In this document: positions 1-6,587 of the stretch, piece by piece | How the letters are laid out: each line of letters begins with the position of its first letter | Numbering within the stretch: position 1 is the first letter of the stretch | Assembly (NCBI GenBank): GCA_018262315.1 | Contig: JAGSPS010000022.1 | Coordinates: 1 to 16,898 of the forward strand | Length of the DNA: 16,898 nt | Source: Deltaproteobacteria bacterium | Lineage (GTDB): Bacteria; Myxococcota_A; UBA9160; PR03 | Reading direction: 5' to 3' | The notes under the pieces: model-generated | What the model was told of the DNA's origin: nothing | Database searches by the model: none | What the model saw: only the letters and a program-made list of their open reading frames with translations | Program-made: the position numbers and the translations under genes

Positions 1-231
1 GGCTGCGAGCTGTCGCACCAGATCGCGGCGCTCGCGATCGACGCGATGGGCGAGTTCGGCGTGCTCTACGACGGCTCGAAGCACGAGCGCGCCTTTGGGC
101 TCTGGCAGTTCCAGTACATGTTCTCGCTCGGGCTGATCATCGGCGGCGGCACCGCGCAGATCCAGAAGAACATCATCGCCGAGCGCGGCCTCGCGATGCC
201 CAGAGAGCCGAAGATCGGAGGACAGCGCTGA
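1..231 (+). CDS. acyl-CoA dehydrogenase, C-terminal end (5' truncated by window edge)
   Basis: Only the last 76 residues are visible, open from base 1 in frame 1. The end reads GGGTAQIQKNIIAERGLAMP, the C-terminal signature of acyl-CoA dehydrogenases, where this segment contacts FAD of the neighbouring subunit. Such enzymes oxidise acyl-CoA to enoyl-CoA with an FAD cofactor. Medium-chain enzymes carry the catalytic Glu of a YEGT motif here; this protein reads GGGT. In the family branch with GGT, the base usually sits elsewhere, in the missing part. The stop overlaps the start of the next dehydrogenase by one base (TGATG), so the two are translationally coupled. The exact substrate cannot be told; a steroid or other bulky acyl-CoA is possible given the paired arrangement. 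Confidence 0.88.
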   Translation, partial: GCELSHQIAALAIDAMGEFGVLYDGSKHERAFGLWQFQYMFSLGLIIGGGTAQIQKNIIAERGLAMPREPKIGGQR

Positions 232-1316
232 TGGACTTCGGGCTCACCGACGAACAGAAGCTCCTCGAACAGACGCTTCGCCGCCTGCTCGGCGAGGTGG
301 CGCCGCCGCTGCGCGTGCGCGAGATCATGAACGGCGAGACGGCGCACGACCCGAAGCTGTGGGCGCAACTCGCCGAGCTGGGCGTTGCGGGAATCCTGGT
401 GCCCGAAGCGCAGGGAGGCGGCGGGCTCCAGATGCTCGACGCGGCGTTGGCGATGCAGTCGCTCGGTCATGGCGCGACTCCGGCGCCGTTCCTCGCGACC
501 AGCGTGCTCGCGCCGGTGGCGCTCGCGGCGGGAACGCCCGCGCAGCAGGGCGAGTGGCTGCCGCGGATCGCGGCCGGCGACGCGCTGCTCGGCGTCGCGG
601 CGAGCGAGCTCGTGTGCAAGCGCGCCGACGCCGGGGTGCGCGTCGAGAGCGGTCGCCTGCAAGGCAAGGCGTACTTCGTGCTCGACGCCGGGGTCGCGCA
701 GGCGTTTCTGGTCGCGGTCGACCGCGACCGCATCGCGCTCGTCCCGCGCGATGCGGCGGGCCTCGGCGTGACGCTGCTCACGACGATCGACCGCACGCGG
801 CGCGTTGCGGAGCTGGTCTTCGAGGGCACGACGCCCGCGGAGTGGATCGGCGGTCGCGACGGCGTGCCCGGGATCGCGAATCGCTTGCTCGCCGCGGGTC
901 GCATCGCGCTGGCGGCCGATATCCTCGGCGCTTGCGAACGCGCCGTCGAGATGGCGGTTGCCTACGCGAAGCAGCGCGAGCAGTTCGGTCGCACGATCGC
1001 GACGTTCCAGGCGGTGAAGCATCTGTGCGCGGAGATGGTCGCGGAGCTGGAGCCCGCGCGGTCGCTGCTGTGGTACGCGGCGTACGCCTTCGACGAGCGC
1101 CCCGAGGAGGCGCCGCTCCTCGCGCTCCACGCCAAGGCACACTTCGCCGAGATCGGGACCTTCATCGTGCGCACTGCCACCGAGGTGCACGGCGGCATCG
1201 GCTTCACCGACGCCTACGACCTGCAGCTCTGGTTCAAGCGCGTCGGCCTCGATCGCCAACTCCTCGGCACTCCCGAACTCCTCCGCGCCGAAGCCGCCAC
1301 CCTCCAGTTCGGATAG
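231..1316 (+). CDS. acyl-CoA dehydrogenase family protein (likely partner subunit)
   Basis: A 361-residue flavoprotein-family acyl-CoA dehydrogenase. It begins MDFGLTDEQKLL, the standard N-terminal helical start. A middle beta region with degraded motifs follows at about 115-205. The C-terminal helical domain contains YAKQREQFGRTIATFQAVKH at 245-264 and EVHGGIGFTDAYDLQLWFKR at 318-337, both family hallmarks. It is slightly shorter than the usual 380-390 residues. The ATG lies in the TGATG overlap with the upstream dehydrogenase, preceded by GGAGGA, so the start is secure. Two adjacent, coupled and dissimilar dehydrogenases recall the alpha2beta2 enzymes of steroid side-chain degradation (ChsE type), in which only one subunit carries the catalytic base. 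Heteromer formation here is inference. A home in beta-oxidation of an unidentified acyl-CoA is well supported. Confidence 0.93.
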   Translation: MDFGLTDEQKLLEQTLRRLLGEVAPPLRVREIMNGETAHDPKLWAQLAELGVAGILVPEAQGGGGLQMLDAALAMQSLGHGATPAPFLATSVLAPVALAAGTPAQQGEWLPRIAAGDALLGVAASELVCKRADAGVRVESGRLQGKAYFVLDAGVAQAFLVAVDRDRIALVPRDAAGLGVTLLTTIDRTRRVAELVFEGTTPAEWIGGRDGVPGIANRLLAAGRIALAADILGACERAVEMAVAYAKQREQFGRTIATFQAVKHLCAEMVAELEPARSLLWYAAYAFDERPEEAPLLALHAKAHFAEIGTFIVRTATEVHGGIGFTDAYDLQLWFKRVGLDRQLLGTPELLRAEAATLQFG

Positions 1317-1329
1317 GGCGGTGCCGGGC

Positions 1330-1361
1330 GTCAAGTTATTTCGGTGTCAAGTTATTGGGAC
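1330..1361. repeat. two tandem copies of a 16-bp unit beginning GTCAAGTTATT
   Basis: GTCAAGTTATT occurs at 1330-1340 and again at 1346-1356, a 16-bp period in an AT-rich patch inside very GC-rich DNA. It lies in the 86-bp gap between the acyl-CoA dehydrogenase stop and the NnrU-family start. On the minus strand each copy contains TTGAC. It could be a direct-repeat operator for the downstream gene or a scrap of a repeat element. I saw no third copy in the window. Confidence 0.6.
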
Positions 1362-1402
1362 TGTCGGGCCATTGCGTGCCGCCGCGCCCAGGGGGTGATT
1401 GC

Positions 1403-2077
1403 ATGTCCGCCGCCTTCGTCGTTGGCTTGCTCTGGGTCTTGTTCGCCGTCACGCACATGGGGCTTTCGAGTCGGACCTGGCGGCCGCGCGTCGTTGCCGC
1501 GCTCGGTGCGCAGGGCTTTCTCGGCGTGTACTCGGCGCTCGCGTTGCTCGTGTTCACGGCGCTGGTCTGGTTCTACGTCGGTCATCGTCACCAGGGGACG
1601 CAATTTTGGGCGCCATCGACCGGCGGCGTCGCGTTGTGGGCGAACTACGCGGTGCAGGGCGTCGCGTGGTCGCTCGTGGTGGCAGGCGTGATGACGCCGA
1701 GTCCCGCCGCCTTCGTCGTTGGCGATGCCAAGCGACCCGAAGCAGCCCGCGGTGTCCATCTGCTGACGCGCCACCCGGTCTTCATGGGCGTCGGGATCTT
1801 CGGCGCGCTGCACCTCTCCGTGATGGGCTTCGCATCCGATGTCGCATTCTGGGCGGGGTTCCCGCTCTTCGCGCTGATCGGCTGTGCGCACCAGGATCGC
1901 CGTAAGCTCGCGGCCGAGGGCGCCGACTACCGCGCGTGGCACGAGCGAACGCCGTTTCTCCCCTTCACGGGCCGCGAGACAGTGCGCGGGCTGCGCGAAC
2001 TCCCGCGGCTCGCGATCCCGATCGGCGTCGTGCTCGCCACCGGGCTTCGACTGCTCCACGGCCCGCTCTTCCACTGA
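1403..2077 (+). CDS. NnrU-family integral membrane protein
   Basis: A 224-residue, strongly hydrophobic protein with five to six likely membrane helices, at about 3-20, 35-58, 77-97, 128-160 and 195-215. LLTRHPVFMGVG at 121-132 and RRKLAAEGADYRAW at 166-179, followed by FLPF, give the pattern shared by NnrU proteins and the isoprenylcysteine/phospholipid methyltransferase fold. NnrU was named from denitrification clusters of alphaproteobacteria, but its biochemical role is unsettled. No nitrite or nitric oxide reductase gene lies nearby, so a denitrification role cannot be assumed. ATG 1403 is chosen because GGGGGTG precedes it and the first helix begins immediately; the frame is open further upstream but overlaps the dehydrogenase gene. 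It runs convergent with the next gene, only 16 bp apart. Confidence 0.85.
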   Translation: MSAAFVVGLLWVLFAVTHMGLSSRTWRPRVVAALGAQGFLGVYSALALLVFTALVWFYVGHRHQGTQFWAPSTGGVALWANYAVQGVAWSLVVAGVMTPSPAAFVVGDAKRPEAARGVHLLTRHPVFMGVGIFGALHLSVMGFASDVAFWAGFPLFALIGCAHQDRRKLAAEGADYRAWHERTPFLPFTGRETVRGLRELPRLAIPIGVVLATGLRLLHGPLFH

Positions 2078-2093
2078 CGCGGGGTCGGAAGGG

Positions 2094-3182
2094 CTACGCG
2101 CCCGAGCCCTCGAAGCAGAGCTTGAAGCGGCGCTTCCCCAGCCGATGGCGCGGCCGGTACGCGAGCAGCGCCTCGCAGCCTGTTCTCGCGAGCGACGCGT
2201 CGACGCGCGCTCGCTCCGCATCCGGGAGCGCACGGTACGCATCGAGCGTGCGCTGCAGCATCCACAGCGTGTAGGGGCTCGTGTAGCGCTGGAAACGCGC
2301 GCCCCGGAAGCCGGTGTCGTGGAAGCCGACGGCGCGCGGCGGCTCCTCGAGTTCGGGCGGGCGCGCGTCGGCCCAGCGCTCGAAGTCGCGCACGGTGTCG
2401 AGCAGCAGCGGCACGGCGTCGCGACCGATCAACTCGAGGATGGGGCGGAGCGTGTCTGCCAGCGCGTCGTCCGGGAGAAAGTCGCCCGACGCCGTCGGGT
2501 CGGGGTGGTTCATCCGCTCGATCCAGTGACAGACGCGCGGTGCGCGCTCGCGCAGCAGGCGACCCGGTACGGCGTCGAGATACAGGTGCGCGTAGAACGG
2601 GCCCAGCAGCGCGCAGTCGGCGAGCGACATGCGCGCGCCGAGCAGCGCCGCGTGTTCGGCGAAGTGCGCGGAGAGCGCGTCGAGCAGGTCTGCCAGGTGC
2701 ATTTCGATCGCCGCGTGCGACTCGGGCCGCACCCCGAGCATCGCGATCGACCCGCTCATGCGATCGGCGAACTTGATCGCGCCCGCCGGGTCGCCGGTCG
2801 CGGCGGCGAAGTCGGCGCGCGCTTTGCGCTCGCTCTCCGGGAAGCTCCAGCGGTAGTGCATCGCCGGCAGCAGCAGGAACTCGTCGGCGTAGAGTTCGAG
2901 CAGGTACGCGACGACGCGTTGCACCGGCGTCGCTGGAACCAGCGCCGGCTCGGGATGACGGCGCTCGAGCGCGTCGAGGATCTCGCTGGTGTCCTGCCAG
3001 GTCTCGTCCTCGGGCGTCACGACGATCGGAATGAAGCCGAGTCCGGTGCGCGGCAGGATCACGTCGCGGTAGGCAGCCGGCGTCGGCAGATGCTCGACGA
3101 AGAAGATCCCCTTCCGTCGCAGCGCGGGGCGCACCTTCCCGGAGAAGTACGAGATCTCGGCAGCATAGAAGCGATACGGCAA
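2094..3182 (-). CDS. glutathione S-transferase-fold protein, long form
   Basis: About 362 residues. The N-terminal stretch YRFYAAEISYFSGKVRPALR followed by RRKGI is the thioredoxin-fold beginning of GST-like proteins. TWQDTSEILDALERRHPEP (about 66-84) sits where GSTs bind the gamma-glutamyl moiety. An all-helical C-terminal half follows, containing a MSLADCALLGPFYAHL stretch of GST_C type. The body is longer than a standard 200-230-residue GST, and no enzymatic role can be assigned. The start is uncertain: homology begins almost exactly where the inverted-repeat element at 3181-3358 ends. TTG at 3182 (weak GAGG ten bases upstream, inside the element) gives a clean N terminus. ATG at 3254 would add 24 residues encoded by the element. 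An original ATG may have been lost to the insertion. It is divergent from the diadenylate cyclase gene. Confidence 0.85.
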   Translation of the reverse strand: MPYRFYAAEISYFSGKVRPALRRKGIFFVEHLPTPAAYRDVILPRTGLGFIPIVVTPEDETWQDTSEILDALERRHPEPALVPATPVQRVVAYLLELYADEFLLLPAMHYRWSFPESERKARADFAAATGDPAGAIKFADRMSGSIAMLGVRPESHAAIEMHLADLLDALSAHFAEHAALLGARMSLADCALLGPFYAHLYLDAVPGRLLRERAPRVCHWIERMNHPDPTASGDFLPDDALADTLRPILELIGRDAVPLLLDTVRDFERWADARPPELEEPPRAVGFHDTGFRGARFQRYTSPYTLWMLQRTLDAYRALPDAERARVDASLARTGCEALLAYRPRHRLGKRRFKLCFEGSGA

Positions 3183-3358
3183 AGCGGACGGTCCTCGTCG
3201 TGGACGGGCGGAGGACTCGAGGGACACACCTGCCGTTGCCGCCGCGCGCTGCATGGTACCGGGATGTCGCGACACGGCGAGGCGCGACCTCCACACGTAG
3301 CGAGTCGAGGTGTGTCCCCGAAGTCCACAGCCAGTCCACGACGAGGACCGTCCCCTTT
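3181..3358. mobile_element. REP/MITE-like element with 51-bp imperfect terminal inverted repeats
   Basis: The left arm 3181-3231 and right arm 3308-3358 are reverse complements at 44 of 51 positions by hand alignment. The outer 20 bases, GGACGGTCCTCGTCGTGGAC (3186-3205) and its complement (3334-3353), match exactly, and the arms end in a matching GGGACACACCT. A smaller hairpin, GTCGCG (3266-3271) with CGCGAC (3283-3288), lies inside. No ORF inside resembles a transposase, so it would be non-autonomous. The size and nested palindromes fit REP sequences mobilised by REP-associated tyrosine transposases, or a MITE. No target-site duplication is visible. It fills most of the divergent gap between the GST-fold gene and the diadenylate cyclase gene. 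Confidence 0.78.
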
Positions 3359-3362
3359 CTCC

Positions 3363-3391
3363 TTGTCGCGATGCCAAGGCGGTGCTAGATG
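3363..3391 (+). promoter_or_regulatory. possible sigma-70-type promoter for the diadenylate cyclase gene
   Basis: TTGTCG at 3363-3368 and TAGATG at 3386-3391 are separated by 17 bp, close to the -35/-10 consensus and spacing. The site lies just right of the inverted-repeat element. It would place a transcription start near 3398, about 29 bases before the chosen TTG start. Only the sequence match supports it. Confidence 0.35.
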
Positions 3392-3426
3392 CGGGGTCAC
3401 TCGTTCGTCGCCCCCCGAGAGGCGCA

Positions 3427-4626
3427 TTGCTCGAGTTCCAGATCGCAGAAGGCATTCGCCTGACGGACGTCATCGACGTTGCGCTCGTGGCCGTGGCGCT
3501 ATGGGCCGCGTTGTCGTGGCTGCGGCGCGCGCGCGCCCGGATCGCGCTGGCCGGGGTCGCGATCGCCGGCGCGGCCTTCCTCGTCGCGCGCCAGCTCGAA
3601 CTGCAGATGACGGTGTGGATCCTGCAGGGCTTCTTCGCGGTCCTGGTGCTCGTGCTGGTGGTCGTCTTCCAGGAGGACCTGCGACGGCTCTTCGATCAGA
3701 TCGCAGTCTGGGGACTGCGCCGCAAACCGGCCCCCGCGCCGCCCGATGCGGTGGACGCGCTGGTGGGTACCGTGCGGCAGCTCCTCTCGCAGGGCTTCGG
3801 CGCGCTCTTCGTGATCCCCGGTCGCGAGCCGCTCGACCGCCACGTCGCCGGCGGCATCCCGCTCGGCGGTCTGCTCTCCGAGCCGCTGCTGCTGTCGCTC
3901 TTCGATCCGCACTCGCCCGGTCACGACGGAGCCGTCTCGATCGAGGGCGATCGTGTGACGCGCTTCGCCATGCACCTGCCGCTGTCGAGCGATCACGATC
4001 AGCTCGGCTCAGGCGGAACGCGCCACGCGGCGGCGCTCGGACTCGCCGAGCGTGCCGATGCGCTCTGCATCGTCGTCTCGGAGGAGCGCCGCTCGGTGTC
4101 GGTCGCGCGCGACGGTCAGCTGCGCGTGCTGGCCGGGCCCGAGCTGCTCGCGCGCGAGATCCGCCGCTTCATGATGGAGCGCGGTCCCAAGCGGGTCGAG
4201 CGGCGTTCGCGTGGGCGTGAGGTGTTGCAGCGTTGGCCCGAGGCGCTGCTCGCTACGGGCGCGTCCGCGGGCCTGTGGCTGCTGCTCGTGCCGGGTTCGA
4301 CGGTCGGCGAGTTCCAGCGAAGCATTCCCGTCGTGATCGAGAATCTGCCGCCGGGTTACGCGATCGAGAGCGTCGAGCCCACCGAGGTCGACGTCGTCTT
4401 CGAGGGCCGCCGTCGCGACCTCTACCTGGCAGGGCAGCAGGCGAAGCTGGAGGTTCATGTCGACGCGTTGCTGGTGCAGCTCGGTCGTCGCTCCTTCGAC
4501 GTCGGTCCCGAGGACGTGCAGCACCCGGAAGGTCTGACGCCGCTCCGCGTCAATCCGACCCGCATCAAACTGAACGTCGTGCAGAGCAACGCGGAGAGCA
4601 GCCGGCCACCCAGCCGTCGCGGCTAG
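3427..4626 (+). CDS. cdaA: diadenylate cyclase with C-terminal YbbR-like domain (CdaA-CdaR fusion)
   Basis: 399 residues from TTG 3427, preceded by GAGAGG. The reading frame is open upstream to 3310 but runs into the repeat element. Three N-terminal membrane helices (about 14-32, 39-55, 62-81) end in FQEDLRRLF, typical of CdaA. The DAC (DisA_N) domain follows at about 105-235, with HDGAVSIEGD (DGA at 167-169), LPLS at 184-187, GTRHAAALGL (199-201 = RHA) and IVVSEE at 215-220. It makes c-di-AMP from two ATP in this family. A fourth helix at about 272-290 leads into residues 297-385, which resemble one YbbR repeat. In Firmicutes that domain is in the separate regulator CdaR. The usual RHR motif is RHA here, so full activity is not certain. 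The gene converges with the aldehyde dehydrogenase gene 18 bp downstream. Confidence 0.9.
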   Translation: MLEFQIAEGIRLTDVIDVALVAVALWAALSWLRRARARIALAGVAIAGAAFLVARQLELQMTVWILQGFFAVLVLVLVVVFQEDLRRLFDQIAVWGLRRKPAPAPPDAVDALVGTVRQLLSQGFGALFVIPGREPLDRHVAGGIPLGGLLSEPLLLSLFDPHSPGHDGAVSIEGDRVTRFAMHLPLSSDHDQLGSGGTRHAAALGLAERADALCIVVSEERRSVSVARDGQLRVLAGPELLAREIRRFMMERGPKRVERRSRGREVLQRWPEALLATGASAGLWLLLVPGSTVGEFQRSIPVVIENLPPGYAIESVEPTEVDVVFEGRRRDLYLAGQQAKLEVHVDALLVQLGRRSFDVGPEDVQHPEGLTPLRVNPTRIKLNVVQSNAESSRPPSRRG

Positions 4627-4644
4627 GGGCCGGCCTCCGGTCGA

Positions 4645-6075
4645 TCACGCTTTTTCGTAACCCATCACCGCCTTCACTTCGAGGAACTCCTCGAAGCCGA
4701 AGCGGCCCCACTCGCGGCCGTTGCCCGAATGCTTGTAGCCGCCGAAGGGCGCCGCGAAGTCCGGTCCGGCGCCGTTCAGGTGCACGTTGCCGGTGCGCAG
4801 TCGCAACGCCACGCGGCGCGCGCGATCGAGATTGCCCGACGTGACGTAGCCCGAGAGGCCGTACGGCGTGTCGTTCGCGATGCGGATCGCCTCCTCCTCG
4901 TCGCGGTACGGCAGGATCGCGAGCACCGGCCCGAAGATCTCCTCGCGCGCGATGGTCATGTCGTTCTTCACGTTCGCGAAAACGGTGGGCTTCACGTAGT
5001 AGCCCCTGGTGAGTCCGTCGGGACGACCGACGCCGCCCGTGACGAGCGTCGCGCCTTCGTCGATGCCCTTCTGGATCAGGCCCTGGATCTTCTTCCATTG
5101 CAGCTCGGAGACGACCGGGCCGATCGTCACGCCTTCCGCCGACGCCGGTCCGACCTTCACGCCCGAGGCGGCGGCCTTCGCGATCGCGACGGCTTCGTCG
5201 TGGCGGCTCGCCGGAACCAGCATGCGGGTCGGCGCGTTGCAGGACTGGCCGCTGTTCATCACGCAACCCTGCACGCCGCCGGGGATCGCGGTCTGGAAGT
5301 CGGCGTCATCGAGGATCACGTTCGCCGACTTGCCGCCGAGTTCCTGCGAGACGCGCTTCACGGTGGGCGCCGCGGCCATCGCGACCTGTACGCCCGCACG
5401 CGTCGAGCCGGTGAACGACACCATGTCGATTTCCGGATGCGACGCGATCGCCGCACCGACGTTGGGGCCGTCGCCGTTCACGAGATTGAAGACGCCCGCC
5501 GGCACGCCCGCCGCGTGGAAGATCTCGGCGAGCAGGATCGCGTCGAGCGGCGCGATCTCGCTGGGCTTCAGCACCATCGTGCAGCCCGCCGCGAGGGCCG
5601 GCGCCACCTTGCACATGATCTGGTTGACGGGCCAGTTCCAGGGCGTGATGAAACCGCACACGCCGACCGGCTCGCGCGCGATCAGCGTCGTGCCGTGCTG
5701 TTCCTGGAATGCGTAATCCTTCAGCACGGCGATGGTCTGGTTGAGATGCCCGACTCCCGTCGCGGCCTGCGCCGCCTTGGCGAGCCACAGCGGCGCGCCC
5801 ATCTCCTGCGAGATCGTGCGGGCCAGCTCCTCGTAGCGCGTCATGTAGACGGCCACGATCTTCTGGAGGAGGGCGAGCCGCTCTTCCTTCGTCGTCTGCG
5901 AGTAGGAGGCGAACGCGGCGCGCGCCGCCCTGGCGGCGCGGTCGACGTCCTCGGCGCTGCCGAGGCTGATCCGGCCGATGACCTCCTCGGTGGAAGGGTC
6001 GATGACGTCGAGAGCGGCGGGTTTGACCGGGTCGACCCAGCGGCCGTCGATGTAGAACTGAAGGCGTTCCTGCAT
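4645..6075 (-). CDS. NAD(P)-dependent aldehyde dehydrogenase
   Basis: 476 residues, the full length of the aldehyde dehydrogenase superfamily. The cofactor site is seen in TPWNWP at 144-149 (Asn147) and in LKPSE around Lys170. FTGSTRAG lies at 221-228. The general base is Glu245 in QELGGKSAN, and the nucleophile is Cys279 in NSGQSCNAPTRM. EEIFGPVL and PFGGYKHSGNGREWG complete the motifs. It oxidises an aldehyde to the acid with NAD(P)+ in the cytoplasm; the natural aldehyde cannot be told. The ATG is supported by GGAGG a few bases upstream. It is the last gene of the minus-strand run, separated from the ModE-like gene by 107 bp, so it may have its own promoter. Confidence 0.96.
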   Translation of the reverse strand: MQERLQFYIDGRWVDPVKPAALDVIDPSTEEVIGRISLGSAEDVDRAARAARAAFASYSQTTKEERLALLQKIVAVYMTRYEELARTISQEMGAPLWLAKAAQAATGVGHLNQTIAVLKDYAFQEQHGTTLIAREPVGVCGFITPWNWPVNQIMCKVAPALAAGCTMVLKPSEIAPLDAILLAEIFHAAGVPAGVFNLVNGDGPNVGAAIASHPEIDMVSFTGSTRAGVQVAMAAAPTVKRVSQELGGKSANVILDDADFQTAIPGGVQGCVMNSGQSCNAPTRMLVPASRHDEAVAIAKAAASGVKVGPASAEGVTIGPVVSELQWKKIQGLIQKGIDEGATLVTGGVGRPDGLTRGYYVKPTVFANVKNDMTIAREEIFGPVLAILPYRDEEEAIRIANDTPYGLSGYVTSGNLDRARRVALRLRTGNVHLNGAGPDFAAPFGGYKHSGNGREWGRFGFEEFLEVKAVMGYEKA

Positions 6076-6182
6076 GAGATCCTCCGTGCCGCGTGGGTCG
6101 CGGACAATGGGGCGCTTCGTAATTCCCGCCAGGGTATAGCGGAGGGTCCGCCGCGGCGAGGCCAGTGGCGACGCAACGGGCG
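6076..6182 (-). other. 107-bp intergenic gap before the aldehyde dehydrogenase gene
   Basis: This is the longest gap within the minus-strand gene run. A short perfect hairpin GCGGA-GGG-TCCGC at 6139-6151 follows the ModE-like gene but has no T-run, so it is at best a weak or Rho-assisted stop. Adjacent AT-richer bases (GCTATACC on the minus strand) could hold a -10 element, but I see no convincing -35. A separate promoter for the aldehyde dehydrogenase is plausible. Confidence 0.35.
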
Positions 6183-6560
6183 TCAGCGAGCCTTCGGCGC
6201 GCTGCGGCTGCGCCGCGTTCGCGAGCGGACGAGTGGCGGACCCAGCGCGCGCAGGTCACGCGCGATCGCGCGCTCGGTCGAGGCCTCCATCGCGCGGAAG
6301 CGCCGCACCAGTTCCTCGCCGAACTCCGTGAGGCGCGCGCCGCCGCCGGCCCGGCCGCCGCTCGCGGTTTCGACGACGGGTCGGCCGAAGCCCGCGTTGA
6401 GGTCGTCGATCAGCTCCCAGGCGTGGCGGTAGGCCATCTCCATCCCGCGCGCCGCCGCCGAGATCGAGCCGTGATCGCGCACGCCTTCGAGGAGTTGGAC
6501 CTTGCCGGGCCCGAGCGTGTGGTCGCCGTCGAGGTGGATGTGGAGTCGGACGCGGGCCAC
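6183..6560 (-). CDS. ModE-like LysR-type winged-helix regulator, DNA-binding domain only
   Basis: 125 residues. After a short lead, LGPGKVQLLEGVRDHGSISAA starts the ModE N-terminal winged helix-turn-helix; the helix-turn-helix is around GSISAAARGMEMAYRHAWEL (31-50). LTEFGEEL follows at about 77-84, and the tail after 105 is Arg-rich. Full-length ModE carries a C-terminal molybdate-binding MOP domain; this one lacks it, a common stand-alone form whose ligand, if any, is unknown. The ATG has AGGAG upstream. It lies 27 bp behind the peptidase gene at the end of the transglutaminase/ATP-grasp run, so it may regulate that run. No molybdate transporter or molybdoenzyme gene is in view. Confidence 0.88.
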   Translation of the reverse strand: MARVRLHIHLDGDHTLGPGKVQLLEGVRDHGSISAAARGMEMAYRHAWELIDDLNAGFGRPVVETASGGRAGGGARLTEFGEELVRRFRAMEASTERAIARDLRALGPPLVRSRTRRSRSAPKAR

Positions 6561-6587
6561 GGGAATCTCCTTTCGAGTCGTGCGCGC

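Noticed and set aside
66..1334. Long 422-residue minus-strand ORF across the acyl-CoA dehydrogenase genes
   Set aside because: Low-complexity Arg/Ala/Glu-rich translation with no recognisable motif, wholly antisense to a clear dehydrogenase. A product of GC bias.
3183..3473. N-terminal extension of the GST-fold ORF through the repeat element up to 3473
   Set aside because: The extension lacks homology, is encoded by the inverted-repeat element and would overlap the diadenylate cyclase start.
1884..4220. 778-residue plus-strand ORF
   Set aside because: Covers the antisense of the GST-fold gene, the repeat element and an out-of-frame part of the diadenylate cyclase. The translation is Arg-rich and motif-free.
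4627..4644. Possible terminator between the convergent cyclase and aldehyde dehydrogenase genes
   Set aside because: Only 18 bp with no stem plus T-run. A Rho-independent terminator cannot be supported.
4729..6432. 567-residue plus-strand ORF opposite the aldehyde dehydrogenase
   Set aside because: The opposite strand encodes a complete aldehyde dehydrogenase with all catalytic motifs. This ORF is the mirror of its codon bias.
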